Positions 25,561 to 34,905 of a stretch of DNA of 64,000 bases are shown here, one piece after another. The notes under the pieces were generated by a model. It did no database searches. It saw only the letters and a list, made by a program, of their open reading frames with translations, and was not told where the DNA came from. The number at the start of each line of letters is the position of its first letter. Within the stretch, counting starts at the first letter, position 1. The translations under genes were made by a program, and so were the position numbers. Location: assembly GCF_022539405.1 (NCBI RefSeq), contig NZ_CP054394.1, positions 2,550,501 through 2,614,500 of the forward strand. Reading direction: 5' to 3'. Origin of the DNA: Natranaerofaba carboxydovora. GTDB taxonomy: Bacteria > Bacillota > Natranaerobiia > Natranaerobiales > Natranaerofabaceae.

Positions 25561-26691
25561 TCACACTTTCACAGCATCCAAAAGCTTACCTAGTGGAGTA
25601 TATTCCATGTTCAATGATTCTGCTACCCCTTTGTAAGTTAATCTTCCTTTGGCAGTATTAACACCAAACGCAAGTAATGGGTCATCAACACACGCTTCTT
25701 TGAAGTCAAGATTAGCAAGTTTTAGAACGTATGGCAGAGTTGCGTTGGTTAGAGCAATAGTGGAAGTTCTAGGAACAACACCAGGCATATTAGAAACAGC
25801 ATAATGAATTACACCGTGCTTTTCATAAGTGGGGTTTTGGTGGGTTGTTATCCTGTCTATTGTTTCAATAGAACCCCCCTGGTCAACAGCCACATCAATT
25901 ACTACAGAACCTTCAGGCATCTTCTTAACCATGTCCTCTGTCACCAGCTTTGGAGCTTTGGCACCAGGTATCAAAACTGCTCCTATTAATAAATCAGTAT
26001 TTTCTAAACAGCTTTCTATATTATAACTGTTACTCATCATTGTCTTAATTTTATTGTAGAATACATCGTCTAGGTATCTTAATCTTGAGGGATTTATGTC
26101 AAGCAGCGTTACATCTGCACCCATCCCTGTGGCTATCTTTGCAGCATTTGTACCTACTATGCCTCCACCCAATATAGTAACCCTGGCGGGTGAAACTCCC
26201 GGCACTCCCCCGGGTAAAATACCCATACCTCCATTTGTTTTTTCTAAAAATCTAGAACCCATCTGTACTGCCATCCTGCCGGCAACTTCACTCATAGGAG
26301 TTAAAAGAGGAAGACCTCCATTGCTATCTTCAATAGTTTCATAAGCAATAGCAGTAACTTTGCTTTCTAACAATGCCTCGGCAAGCTGCGGTTCTGCAGC
26401 TAGATGCAGATAAGTAAATAAAATTTGATCTTCTTTAAAATACTTAAACTCAGAAGGCAGGGGTTCTTTAACTTTAATTATCATATCTGCTGTTTCATAT
26501 ACTTCCTTTGCACTATTTTGTATTTTTGCCCCAACCCTTACATAATCTTCATCTTTAAATCCACTTCCAACCCCCGCTTTTGCTTCAACAAAAACATCAT
26601 GACCCGCATCTTTAAGTGCCGTCACACCCGAAGGTATTAATCCAACTCTATTTTCATCCGGTTTTATTTCCTTAGGTACTCCAATTTTCAC
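25561..26691 (-). CDS. ald: Alanine dehydrogenase
   Basis: 376 residues from GTG 26691 ([20 protein letters not shown]), chosen because AGGAG is eight bases upstream and the family starts this way. The N-terminal substrate domain and the NAD domain (about 130-300; [21 protein letters not shown] and [11 protein letters not shown]) are complete; length is typical. It reversibly deaminates L-alanine to pyruvate and ammonia with NAD. The gene follows ortB by 15 bases, so alanine made by the thiolase can be oxidised, giving NADH. OrtAB produces D-alanine in the known clostridial pathway, so an alanine racemase elsewhere would be needed. Confidence 0.96.
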   Translation of the reverse strand: MKIGVPKEIKPDENRVGLIPSGVTALKDAGHDVFVEAKAGVGSGFKDEDYVRVGAKIQNSAKEVYETADMIIKVKEPLPSEFKYFKEDQILFTYLHLAAEPQLAEALLESKVTAIAYETIEDSNGGLPLLTPMSEVAGRMAVQMGSRFLEKTNGGMGILPGGVPGVSPARVTILGGGIVGTNAAKIATGMGADVTLLDINPSRLRYLDDVFYNKIKTMMSNSYNIESCLENTDLLIGAVLIPGAKAPKLVTEDMVKKMPEGSVVIDVAVDQGGSIETIDRITTHQNPTYEKHGVIHYAVSNMPGVVPRTSTIALTNATLPYVLKLANLDFKEACVDDPLLAFGVNTAKGRLTYKGVAESLNMEYTPLGKLLDAVKV

Positions 26692-26706
26692 AGAAATCAC
26701 TCCTGT

Positions 26707-28134
26707 TTAATTATTAATTTTTGACTCCTGACTAATATTTTGAAGAAAGTTTTCTACTTGTTCAGGCGTCAGTTTGGTGTCTTCTGCCAAAAATTCAATT
26801 GTATTTTCATCAAAATAATCACCGCCGCTAACTTTAATAACATTCTTAAAATACGTCTTTTTTAGTTTGTCTAAGCTTATTTCCGTATATTTAAGCTGTT
26901 CGGGTTTTTTGGGTATAACAATTTTTTCTCCAGGGACATTGTCTTTTGGATCCCCATTTGTGATGTCAATATTGTTCTCTTTTGCAAAGGTAAGCTGAGC
27001 GTAGGGATGTTTGCCTGCACCTGTGTATTCTGTTTCCTGGACCACGACTACCTGATCCTCATCTAGCATTTGGGCATAATGAAAAGCTGATGCAAGGCTT
27101 GTGTTCCCTGCAGGCCCTCTCTCTAAGCCTTCTAGAGCCGCTAATGCTTCTGTGATATAAAAGACATCTCCCTGGGTAACAGTTACATATTTGTCCATAT
27201 ATCTAAGGGCCCTTGCAGCATTTATCGGTACGTCTGTACGATCAGGCCTTGTTGCAAAAGGAACTCCAAATCCTGTATGGCCCGTAGTAAATGATTTTTT
27301 GTTAAAATCGTTATCACTTGCCATGTGAAGCCCTGTCAAATCAACGCTTGTAGCAATAATGTCAGTATCTACACAATCTTCTCTCAAAAGTCCCCTGGCA
27401 GTACCTGTTAAATTGCCACCACCGGCATTTGTTACTATTACAGCATCCGGGTCTTTACCCGTTTCTTCATTAACCTGTTTCTTTATTTCTATTCCTATTG
27501 TCTCAACTCCGGCAATACTAAATGGAGTATACAAAGAAGCGTTAAAATACTCTGTTTGTTCTAGCAAAATCAAAAATTTATAAAAAAGCTCCGGTCCAAC
27601 GGTCAGCTGAATAACCTCAGCTCCATAAGCCTCACATTTTCTACCTTTTTCCAAAATTTCCGGCTGGCCTACATTCCTTGAATCAAAAACTTCTTGAACT
27701 ATAATACAATCAAGTCCAAGTTTAGCTGCTAGGGAAGCAACTGCCGCGCCATAGTTACCACTTGTTGCAGCAATGACCCCTTTATAGCCTTTTTCTTTCG
27801 CATGATATACAGCCATACTAGCACGTCTTGCCTTGTAGCTTCCAGATGGATTACAGGCCTCATCTTTCAAAAATATTCTAGCACCTTTTCCAGGTGGAGA
27901 TATCACCCTTGCAAGCTTAGTTATATTTTTCAATTCTAACAGAGGAGTGTTTCCCACACCAGTATCTTTTTGTATTTTTTGTACTTCAAGGGTACTATAC
28001 CCTACTTCTTGCATCATCCTCTCATAATCAAAAACCAAAGGCGTTTTCCTATATCTTTCATAATCTATGCCTACAGCTTCTTTCATGATCTGCTCTCGCC
28101 TTGTCATTACACTATAGTAGTCTTTTCTCATCAT
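26707..28134 (-). CDS. ortB: 2-amino-4-oxopentanoate thiolase, beta (PLP) subunit
   Basis: 475 residues of the fold-type II PLP family. The Schiff-base Lys lies in NPSGSYKARRA, the phosphate-binding loop region in AATSGNYGAAVASLA and a glycine-rich loop in TNAGGGNLTG. The mix of threonine-synthase-like sequence and the partner OrtA upstream (four-base overlap) identify OrtB rather than a diaminopropionate lyase. OrtAB cleaves 2-amino-4-oxopentanoate with CoA to acetyl-CoA and alanine, the last step of oxidative ornithine degradation. The other ornithine genes (racemase, oraSE, ord) are not in this window. Confidence 0.88.
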   Translation of the reverse strand: MMRKDYYSVMTRREQIMKEAVGIDYERYRKTPLVFDYERMMQEVGYSTLEVQKIQKDTGVGNTPLLELKNITKLARVISPPGKGARIFLKDEACNPSGSYKARRASMAVYHAKEKGYKGVIAATSGNYGAAVASLAAKLGLDCIIVQEVFDSRNVGQPEILEKGRKCEAYGAEVIQLTVGPELFYKFLILLEQTEYFNASLYTPFSIAGVETIGIEIKKQVNEETGKDPDAVIVTNAGGGNLTGTARGLLREDCVDTDIIATSVDLTGLHMASDNDFNKKSFTTGHTGFGVPFATRPDRTDVPINAARALRYMDKYVTVTQGDVFYITEALAALEGLERGPAGNTSLASAFHYAQMLDEDQVVVVQETEYTGAGKHPYAQLTFAKENNIDITNGDPKDNVPGEKIVIPKKPEQLKYTEISLDKLKKTYFKNVIKVSGGDYFDENTIEFLAEDTKLTPEQVENFLQNISQESKINN

Positions 28135-28457
28135 CTATCAGCCTCTCTCAGGAGATTTTTTAGTTCGGGGCCTATGTCTAGTAACTCCCTGGGCACTCTC
28201 CCAAAGTCATGATCATAGTAAGGGTTAACATCAATCAGCTCCCCCTCAACCTCCCTGCCAATTACCGTCTTTATTTTTACACTATCTCCTAGTGTACTAT
28301 CTTCCTGTAAAAAACCTTTTACTTTCATTTGAAGAGGTAGCCTTCTAGTATCTTCAGGAATGTTATCCGGCCTCTCATTAGGTTCTAAAACTGTCTTTTG
28401 AATCTGTACATAGCTTCCTTTGTTTACTTTAGAACCTGGGTTATCTATCCTATTCAT
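28131..28457 (-). CDS. ortA: 2-amino-4-oxopentanoate thiolase, alpha subunit
   Basis: 108 residues from ATG 28457, nine bases after AGGAGG (28467-28472); a TTG at 28463 is too close to it. Conserved features of OrtA include KGSYVQIQKTVLEPNERPDN, LPEDTRRLPLQ-like sequence (IPEDTRRLPLQMKVKGFL) and the C-terminal DVNPYYDHDFGRVPRELL. It is the small subunit that works with OrtB. It is the first gene of the operon; a full copy of the dispersed repeat sits 51 bases upstream, so the promoter lies near or within it. Confidence 0.88.
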   Translation of the reverse strand: MNRIDNPGSKVNKGSYVQIQKTVLEPNERPDNIPEDTRRLPLQMKVKGFLQEDSTLGDSVKIKTVIGREVEGELIDVNPYYDHDFGRVPRELLDIGPELKNLLREADR

Positions 28458-28508
28458 AATCAAAAGCCTCCTAGGTGGAAGAGTTACTCTGGATATTATT
28501 AGTAAACT

Positions 28509-28603
28509 TTGATTCGGTGCGAAAAGTCATTGAGCAAAGTTTTGTTTTTAATCAATTAAAACACAGGTAGCTTATGTAAATAGATTTTTCGCATCAGAAT
28601 CAT
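28509..28603. repeat. Full copy of the dispersed palindromic repeat upstream of ortA
   Basis: About 95 bp with imperfect terminal inverted repeats (TTGATTCGGTGCGAAAAGTC at the left; GATTTTTCGCATCAGAATCA near the right). The internal TTTTGTTTTTAATCAATTAA and AGCTTATGTAAATAG match the copy at 15444. Confidence 0.8.
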
Positions 28604-28650
28604 TTTAATTTGCACGATTTTTGCAAATTCTTGCGCCACGTTGGTATGTG
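28604..28650. repeat. Right half of the hairpin-core repeat family
   Basis: TTTTAATTTGC, GCAAATTCTTGCG and ACGTTGGTA occur in the same order and spacing as in the hairpin at 48318-48412. The left outer arm is missing and the palindromic repeat at 28509-28603 abuts it. The remainder of the 28458-28744 gap is AT-rich. Confidence 0.7.
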
Positions 28651-28721
28651 TGAAAAACTAAATTGGTTCTTTTTGATTATTTTCAGCAAAATAAATATAT
28701 TTATGATAAATTTAATCATAA

Positions 28722-28761
28722 AAAAAGCTGCCAGATTTCATTTTCTATCCAGCAGCTTTTT
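28722..28761 (-). terminator. Terminator overlapping the end of the TPR gene
   Basis: 10-bp stem AAAAAGCTGC / GCAGCTTTTT (28722-28731, 28752-28761) followed by a T-run on the minus strand. The upstream arm is inside the last codons of the TPR gene. Confidence 0.85.
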
Positions 28762-29344
28762 CCATTAATCTATCTATGGCCTTTTTTTCTTCAGGCATGG
28801 ATTTATTTATTAACTTTTCTAGGCTTTCTTCTTTCCCGCCAAGCTCAAAGTATTTTTGAATATAACGTAAGGAATCGTCTTCCACAGGCGGGTTATAAGC
28901 TTCTAGCAAAATTGCCAATCTACCATACCCGGATACATAGTTAGAATCTTTTTTTATAGCTTTCTTCAAACAGTTATATGCTTCATAGTACTTTTCCTGG
29001 CGTTTAAAACAGGTAGACATATTATTATATACTGCCGGCGAAGGAGCATACCTTGCGGCAATTCTATACATAGAGATGGCAAGCTCAAAGTGCTTCTCCT
29101 TTGCACAGGTTGTCCCTACATTATAATAGATATTTCCTGCCCATTTATCTTCTGGATAATACGGATTTTTGGGCGAAGTAGGGTAAACTTCTAAGAATTT
29201 TTCTATATATTCATTTAATTTTTCTTCGTCATTATCCTTAATTGCCTGCCCCATCTTTTGTTCAATTTTGGAAGCCTGTTTTGACAACTTGTATTGTCTG
29301 AAGAATTCTTTTATCAATGCAGGAAATTTTCTTATATCCTTCAA
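28745..29344 (-). CDS. Tetratricopeptide-repeat protein
   Basis: 199 residues, all helical. Two to three TPR units are visible (about 75-165): NIYYNVGTTCAKEKHFELAI, VYNNMSTCFKRQEKYYEAYN and SGYGRLAILLEAY, with the spacing of W-G-Y-A-P type repeats. No signal peptide or membrane segment. TPR proteins act as protein-binding scaffolds; the partner is not evident from the neighbours. Start TTG 29344 has AGGAGG about ten bases upstream. Its transcription terminator begins within its own last codons. Confidence 0.8.
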   Translation of the reverse strand: MKDIRKFPALIKEFFRQYKLSKQASKIEQKMGQAIKDNDEEKLNEYIEKFLEVYPTSPKNPYYPEDKWAGNIYYNVGTTCAKEKHFELAISMYRIAARYAPSPAVYNNMSTCFKRQEKYYEAYNCLKKAIKKDSNYVSGYGRLAILLEAYNPPVEDDSLRYIQKYFELGGKEESLEKLINKSMPEEKKAIDRLMEKAAG

Positions 29345-29549
29345 AGTAACCTAACCTCCTTGGTTTCGACTCTTACTTACTACTTGTGACTTATATATCC
29401 CTTTTGCCTTAATTTATTTTATCATTTTAACACAATTTAATCCTCAGGTGAACTGAACAGTTTTGCTCCTGAACATTTGCTTCCCGATAAGTATTCAAAA
29501 TAAAGTATTCAAAATATTATTGATTTTTACGCTTTTATGTGAGAAAATC

Positions 29550-29577
29550 TTGATAAATATTGAACGTTCATTATATT
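29550..29577 (+). promoter_or_regulatory. Promoter with embedded operator for the TetR-MCP operon
   Basis: TTGATA (29550-29555), a 16-base spacer and TATATT (29572-29577) form a sigma-A-like promoter. The palindrome TGAACGTTCA (29561-29570) sits inside the spacer, the usual place for a TetR-family repressor to block its own promoter. Confidence 0.65.
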
Positions 29578-29597
29578 ATTGGAGGTAAAATTCAAAG

Positions 29598-30266
29598 ATG
29601 AGCAAAAACCTACCATCAGAGGTAAGGAAAAGTCAGGTTACTAACGCTTTTATAGAATGCTTATTAGAAAATGGATATGATAATTTCTCGGTAAAAGACA
29701 TCGCCAAAAAAGCTGGAGTAAGTACAGGAATTTTGTATCATTATTTTTCTGGAAAAGAAGACATTATCGTGGCCGCTCTAAAAGAATCATTCTCTTCAAC
29801 AGATCGAAAAGTATTAAATATTGTTGAAGAAAACGATGATCCAGAAGAAAAGCTGACTTTATTTATCAACTATATTGGCAAAATGGTAAAAGAAGATGAA
29901 CAGACATTTAAGATAGCTGTTAATTATCTCGGTCAGGTACTACATAATGACAGTATTACAGATTTGATGGCCAAGTTTTTTGATAACATTAGAAGCTTCA
30001 CTACAAATACGTTGGAAAACACAATATCAGACATAAGTGCCAGGAGTAGCGAAATAAATACTAGTAGTAACGATGAAACAAAGTATAGTGACAAAACAGA
30101 AGTTAATGATTTAAATGAAAAAACTATAAACTCTCTTTCTACCATCTTTGTGGCTTTTAGCATTGGTCTTGGTATTCAGTATATGGTGGACAAAGATGAA
30201 AAGATTGACCTTGAAGACTGTACCAGGTTAATGGAAAAATTTTTTTCAAATGAATTAAAAAGTTAA
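29598..30266 (+). CDS. TetR-family transcriptional regulator
   Basis: 222 residues. N-terminal helix-turn-helix (about 10-55; ENGYDNFSVKDIAKKAGVST, then GILYHYFSGKEDII) typical of TetR. The C-terminal ligand domain contains a long Ser/Asn/Thr-rich insertion (about 140-175) that is probably a flexible loop. It is followed after 18 bases by a chemoreceptor gene, so it probably represses its own operon through the TGAACGTTCA site. Inducer unknown. GGAGGT is a little far (12 bases) from the ATG. Confidence 0.92.
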   Translation: MSKNLPSEVRKSQVTNAFIECLLENGYDNFSVKDIAKKAGVSTGILYHYFSGKEDIIVAALKESFSSTDRKVLNIVEENDDPEEKLTLFINYIGKMVKEDEQTFKIAVNYLGQVLHNDSITDLMAKFFDNIRSFTTNTLENTISDISARSSEINTSSNDETKYSDKTEVNDLNEKTINSLSTIFVAFSIGLGIQYMVDKDEKIDLEDCTRLMEKFFSNELKS

Positions 30267-30283
30267 ATGGAGGGAAGTAGATT

Positions 30284-31807
30284 ATGAATTACGAAGAGTT
30301 CAGAGAACAACAACTAAAACAAAGAGAACAAAAAAGTGTTAGAAGTCTTTTAACTACTTATTCAATATTATATTGTTTTTCAATTTTGGTAGCTTTTATT
30401 GTTTTAATTATGGGTGATTCTTCTTTGGACAGGCCAGAGCATTTGTTAATTTTGGTCATAGCGGGGACTCCAATATTTGCACTTTATTTTTACTCTCGAA
30501 GAGGCAATTATCACCCTCTTCTAAAGTACATATCTATCTTCGCTATTTTCTTAGCCCTTTTTATCTTCAGTTACTTTTTAATCGAAAATCCTACCATTTA
30601 CACGGTTTTGTATGTGGCAGTGCTGTCATCTCTATTTTTTATTAATAATAGAGTTACAATTTTTGCTTTTATACTGGCTGTGATAGGTATTGCAATCATC
30701 TCGCTAAGTAACCCATTATTAATCGATTTAGGTGCAACAGCTTTTTCTGTGATAATAGTAGCAACCATGCTAATCTGTACTGTATTATGGCTGAACATTA
30801 GATTTCTTAGAGAGACTTTTGAAGATTCTATAGACAAGGAATTTGAAGCACTAAAATCAGCAGAAAACCTTAAATCACTAATTAAAAGCGTTAACGAAAA
30901 ATCACAAAGAGTAGCAAACTCATCCCAGGACCTAAGTGAAAATGCCGACGATAATGCAAGAGCAGCAAACGAAGTTGCAAAAGCTATTGAGGAGATCTCC
31001 GAAGGCGCTTCAAAACAAGCAGAAGAGACAGAGGATACCTCTAAAAAAATAGACTCTCTTGGCAGCTTAATTGAACAAGAAAAAGAAAATGTAGATATTT
31101 TAGAAAACACCACAGAAAAGGTTGACAATCTTAAAGAAGAAGGCACAACCACTATAAACAAATTAATTGAAGCAAATAATGAAAGCGATAAAGCAACCAA
31201 GGAAATCTCCCAAGTAATAAATGAAGTTAACGAAAGCTCCAATGATATTCAATCTGCAAGTGAAGCAGTGGGTGAAATAGCAGAGCAGACCAATCTACTT
31301 GCTCTAAACGCTTCTATAGAGGCTGCAAGAGCAGGCGAACATGGCCAGGGCTTTGCAGTAGTTGCCGATGAAATTAGAAAACTAGCAGAGCAAACAAATG
31401 AACATTCAAATAATATTACAGAGGTTATAAACAAATTATCCGAAAAAACCGGCAAAGCTGTTGAAACTATAGATAAAATAAAAAACGAAATCATCAACCA
31501 TCAAAACGAATATGTTAAAAGTACAGAAGAGAAGTTTGGTGAGATTGCAGGTGTCATAGATGAACTAAATAGAGTCAGCGATACTCTTAAAGAATCCGGT
31601 AGTTCTATGGAATCCAAAAAAGAAGAAATACTAGAAAAGATACAAAATTTGTCATCCATTGCTGAAGAAAACTCTGCCAACACAGAAGAGTCAACTGCAT
31701 CTGTAGAAGAACAAACAGCTTCCATGGATGAGATTAAAAATGCAAGCAAAGAGCTTGCAAATCTAGCAGAAGAACTGCAAAGTGAAATGAATCAGTTTAG
31801 CTATTAA
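30284..31807 (+). CDS. Methyl-accepting chemotaxis protein with membrane-embedded sensor region
   Basis: 507 residues. About six closely spaced membrane helices (35-185) replace the usual periplasmic ligand domain, and I see no HAMP domain. The long cytoplasmic coiled coil (200-507) contains the signalling hairpin [20 protein letters not shown] followed by [18 protein letters not shown] and Glu/Gln-rich methylation helices. It should report to CheA/CheW on a membrane or energy-state signal. Co-transcription with a TetR regulator is unusual for a chemoreceptor. GGAGGG lies nine to ten bases before the ATG. Confidence 0.93.
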   Translation: MNYEEFREQQLKQREQKSVRSLLTTYSILYCFSILVAFIVLIMGDSSLDRPEHLLILVIAGTPIFALYFYSRRGNYHPLLKYISIFAIFLALFIFSYFLIENPTIYTVLYVAVLSSLFFINNRVTIFAFILAVIGIAIISLSNPLLIDLGATAFSVIIVATMLICTVLWLNIRFLRETFEDSIDKEFEALKSAENLKSLIKSVNEKSQRVANSSQDLSENADDNARAANEVAKAIEEISEGASKQAEETEDTSKKIDSLGSLIEQEKENVDILENTTEKVDNLKEEGTTTINKLIEANNESDKATKEISQVINEVNESSNDIQSASEAVGEIAEQTNLLALNASIEAARAGEHGQGFAVVADEIRKLAEQTNEHSNNITEVINKLSEKTGKAVETIDKIKNEIINHQNEYVKSTEEKFGEIAGVIDELNRVSDTLKESGSSMESKKEEILEKIQNLSSIAEENSANTEESTASVEEQTASMDEIKNASKELANLAEELQSEMNQFSY

Positions 31808-31852
31808 CTAGCTGTCAATTTTTTAATTTTGGTAGACTAACAGTTTTATAAA

Positions 31853-31901
31853 GCCCGGTGTAATTACCAAAAATATAAACCTTCAGTAGTTTACACCGGG
31901 C
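31853..31901. terminator. Bidirectional terminator between the MCP gene and panC
   Basis: 11-bp stem GCCCGGTGTAA / TTACACCGGGC (31853-31863, 31891-31901), centred between two convergent genes. Confidence 0.75.
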
Positions 31902-31939
31902 ATAAAAGGATTATTATCCTCTTCAAACTTCAAACATCT

Positions 31940-32785
31940 CTAAACTTCTAAACTAATATTATCTATCAACCTTACCTCACCAAGTCTTGCTGCAAGAGCA
32001 ATAAGAATTTTCCCTTCGATAGTACTAACTTTTTCTAGTTCAGTTTTATCGAGAATTTCTACATATTCTAGCTCAAACAAGGGTTCTTTATTTATCTCTT
32101 CTTCAATTAAATTTTTTATCTCACCTGCGTTTTTTTCTCCTTTTTCTATCTCCTCTTTTGCTTTAGCCAAAGCTTTGTAAAGGGCTGGGGCAGCTTCTCT
32201 TTGTTCTGGTGTTAGATTGACATTCCTAGAACTAACTGCAAGTCCATCTTCTTCTCGCTGAATGGGACAGGGAACGACCTGAATAGGAAAGTTTAGATCT
32301 CTTACCATCTGCTTTATAACTAGCAACTGCTGGGCATCCTTTTCGCCAAAATAAGCCCTATGAGGTTGAATTATATTAAACAGCTTAGAAACTACGGTTA
32401 GCACTCCAGTAAAATGCCCCGGTCTGCTTGCCCCGCAAAGTTTTTCCGTTATTTTTTCAACATTAACAGAAGTTTTAAAATCCTCTGGATACATATCTTG
32501 TTCGGTCGGGCAAAACATAATATCTACACCTTCTCTACTGGCTAGCTTTTGGTCTCTTTCGAGATCTCTAGGATATATATCAAAGTCTTCTGATGGTCCA
32601 AACTGTATAGGATTCACAAAAAGACTGACTATAGTTATATCATTTTCTTCTACTGACTTTCTCATTAAAGAAAGATGCCCTTCATGAAAATATCCCATTG
32701 TTGGAACAAGCCCAATAGACCTCCCACTGGCCCTTTGGGTCAGAGCCATGTTTTGCATATAATTAATAGACTTTATAATTCTCAT
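31940..32785 (-). CDS. panC: Pantothenate synthetase (pantoate-beta-alanine ligase)
   Basis: 281 residues, family length. The ATP-binding motif PTMGYFHEGHLSLM (with the HxGH signature), FVNPIQFGPSEDFDIYPR and YFGEKDAQQLLVIKQM are present, as is VSSRNVNLT. It ligates pantoate and beta-alanine with ATP to pantothenate, the CoA precursor. It is the last gene of the DUF2520-panB-panC unit, 71 bases after panB. panD is not visible here. AAAGGGGATG precedes the start. Confidence 0.97.
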   Translation of the reverse strand: MRIIKSINYMQNMALTQRASGRSIGLVPTMGYFHEGHLSLMRKSVEENDITIVSLFVNPIQFGPSEDFDIYPRDLERDQKLASREGVDIMFCPTEQDMYPEDFKTSVNVEKITEKLCGASRPGHFTGVLTVVSKLFNIIQPHRAYFGEKDAQQLLVIKQMVRDLNFPIQVVPCPIQREEDGLAVSSRNVNLTPEQREAAPALYKALAKAKEEIEKGEKNAGEIKNLIEEEINKEPLFELEYVEILDKTELEKVSTIEGKILIALAARLGEVRLIDNISLEV

Positions 32786-32856
32786 AATATCATCCCCTTT
32801 ACTATTTGACTTTAACTAATATCTATAAAGTCTGGTTGATTTAAACAAAAGTTAAG

Positions 32857-33690
32857 TTATTCTATATCTTCTAAAATACTTTCATCCATTGAAAAACAAT
32901 GTTCTTTGGCCGGAAATTCACCCTGCTTCACCTCTTCAATATACCCTTTTACAGCATCTTGAATCTGTGTACCAAGATCAGCGTACTTCTTGACAAATTT
33001 CGGCACCATATCAGAGTACATTCCAAGCATATCCTGATAAACCAGTACCTGTCCATCACATGCATTTCCGGCACCAATACCTATTGTGGGGACGTTTATT
33101 TTTTCTGAAACCAGTTTTGCTAAGGGGTAAGGCACACATTCTAAAACTATGGCAAACACCCCTGCCTTTTCGAGTAGCCTAGCATCTTTTAAAAGTTTTT
33201 TCGCCTCTTCTTTTGATTTACCTTGAACTTTGAAGCCACCTGCCACATTAACAGACTGCGGAGTAAGGCCAAGATGGCCAACAACAGGTATCTGGGCTTT
33301 GATTATAGCTTCGACTTTATCAATTATCTCTTGTCCACCTTCTAGCTTAACCGCTTCTGCACTGCCTTCCTGAATCATTCTACCGGCATTTCTTATCGTT
33401 TCTTCTACACTTATATGGTAGGACAAAAAGGGCATGTCAGCTATAACAAGACTTCTACTTGCACCTCTTGATACAGCCTTAGTATGATGGATAATATCAT
33501 CTACACTTACCTGAAGGGTGTTATCATAGCCAAGCATAACCATCCCAAGGGAATCTCCGATCAACATAGCATCAATCCCCGCACTATCAAAAAGTTTTGC
33601 CGTAGAATAGTCATATGCTGTTAGCACCGTTAACTTCTCATTATCTTGTTTTTTTTCAATAAAATCACTTACCGTTACTTTTTTGGTCAT
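32857..33690 (-). CDS. panB: Ketopantoate hydroxymethyltransferase
   Basis: 277 residues; TIM-barrel with LTAYDYSTAKLFDSAGIDAM, the metal-binding GDSLGMVMLGYDNTLQVS, LEGG and PTIGIGAGNACDGQVLV. It transfers a hydroxymethyl group from methylene-tetrahydrofolate to 2-oxoisovalerate. AAAGGAGAATTAGC precedes the ATG. Its neighbour upstream encodes a reductase-like DUF2520 protein that may supply the next step (ketopantoate reduction). Confidence 0.97.
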   Translation of the reverse strand: MTKKVTVSDFIEKKQDNEKLTVLTAYDYSTAKLFDSAGIDAMLIGDSLGMVMLGYDNTLQVSVDDIIHHTKAVSRGASRSLVIADMPFLSYHISVEETIRNAGRMIQEGSAEAVKLEGGQEIIDKVEAIIKAQIPVVGHLGLTPQSVNVAGGFKVQGKSKEEAKKLLKDARLLEKAGVFAIVLECVPYPLAKLVSEKINVPTIGIGAGNACDGQVLVYQDMLGMYSDMVPKFVKKYADLGTQIQDAVKGYIEEVKQGEFPAKEHCFSMDESILEDIE

Positions 33691-33741
33691 GCTAATTCTC
33701 CTTTCGTTTATTTATTCTTATAGTTAAATTATATTCAGCTG

Positions 33742-34608
33742 TTAATCGTTATTGCTTTCAAGCAATTTGTTAAGTTTAATAACTTCTTCTTCTGACAGTC
33801 CTTTTTTGTAAGCAATCTCAACAGTTTCTAACCCAAGTAACCTGTATATTTCTAGTATTCTATCGTAACCTTCATCTTCTAAAGTTTTCAAATGTTTATC
33901 TACTGTAGAAGCATCTCCCCTGGCAATAGGTCCTGTGAGTGCTTCCACGGTATCATAATTTTGTATATTATTCATAGTACCTTCCATAAGTGTTCCTGCT
34001 ACACCAAGAGCCTCTTCTCTTTTGAAACCACAGTCCTCAAGAAGTCTAAGGGCAATATTAGTAAGAGCAACAAGATAATTCGAGGCAATTGATGCTGCAC
34101 CATGATACAGGGACTTTTTTTCTGGATCTATTTCAACATAAGGATTGTTAAGTTTTTCAAAAAGCTTTATTAACTTAGCTTTGTCACCCTCACCTTCTAA
34201 AGTAAAGAAGGTCTTTTCTAAATCTTGTATAGCTTTTTGGACATTGGCAAAAGACTGTAATGGGTGAAGAGAATATGTACTTGCTCCCTGGTCTTTTGCA
34301 CTCTTTAATTCTTTTGAAGAAAGGCCTCCTGACATGTGAACCAGGGTATGATTCTTTTTAAAACCAATATTATCTGCCATTTCATCACATACTTTAGATA
34401 TCTGTGAGTCAGGAGTTGTTATGAAAATTAGATCAGCTTTATCTACTATCTCTTCTCTTGTTACCACAGAGCTATCCGTTTCTTTAGAAGCAAGTTCTTC
34501 TGACTCTTTGGTTCTGCTAGAATAACCTATTACCTCAAAACCATTAGATTTTAAATAATATCCAAAACTACGTCCGACTTTGCCAGCTCCTATAAATGCA
34601 AGCTTCAA
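33742..34608 (-). CDS. Rossmann-fold/DUF2520 oxidoreductase-like protein of the pantothenate operon
   Basis: 288 residues. Starts with a dinucleotide-binding motif GAGKVGRSFGYYLKSNG (Rossmann). The middle part has VHMSGGLSSKELKSA, YSLHPLQSFAN and the DUF2520 C-terminal helical domain (GAASIASNYLVALTNIAL). The fold resembles 6-phosphogluconate-dehydrogenase-like reductases, to which ketopantoate reductase (PanE) belongs, and its place before panB suggests it may perform or replace that step; this is inference. Start is TTG 34608 with GGGGGAAG upstream. Confidence 0.85.
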   Translation of the reverse strand: MKLAFIGAGKVGRSFGYYLKSNGFEVIGYSSRTKESEELASKETDSSVVTREEIVDKADLIFITTPDSQISKVCDEMADNIGFKKNHTLVHMSGGLSSKELKSAKDQGASTYSLHPLQSFANVQKAIQDLEKTFFTLEGEGDKAKLIKLFEKLNNPYVEIDPEKKSLYHGAASIASNYLVALTNIALRLLEDCGFKREEALGVAGTLMEGTMNNIQNYDTVEALTGPIARGDASTVDKHLKTLEDEGYDRILEIYRLLGLETVEIAYKKGLSEEEVIKLNKLLESNND

Positions 34609-34905
34609 GTATCCACTTCCCCCTTGAGTTAAGAATAAGAATCTATTTCTAAATTATTTTTCTTTTATTTCTAATATTTTCTTTCAACGAATTTTTAATC
34701 ATTTCCTGCTTGATTTGCTAGAATTTAAGTTCAAAAAAAAACAATTAGATATAATATAAGCTCCAAAATAACAGAAAAAATGTGCCAGAGCTAGCAACTG
34801 ATATTTAAGAAATATATATTTCTAGTTAAATATACTTATACCTATGTATTTTCTCTCTTTTTTGTGTTATACTAATATTAAGGCTTTAATAAAGGAGTTA
34901 GATGT
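34609..34905. other. Intergenic region containing the left side of the IS607-type element
   Basis: 297 AT-rich bases between the divergent DUF2520 gene and tnpA. It must contain the left end of the element, but IS607 elements have no terminal inverted repeats or target duplication, so the boundary cannot be placed from one copy. No other feature seen. Confidence 0.4.

Noticed and set aside
30598-31749. Long minus-strand Ser/Leu-rich frames opposite the chemoreceptor gene
   Set aside because: Antisense of a regular coiled-coil coding sequence; no start signals and no family resemblance.
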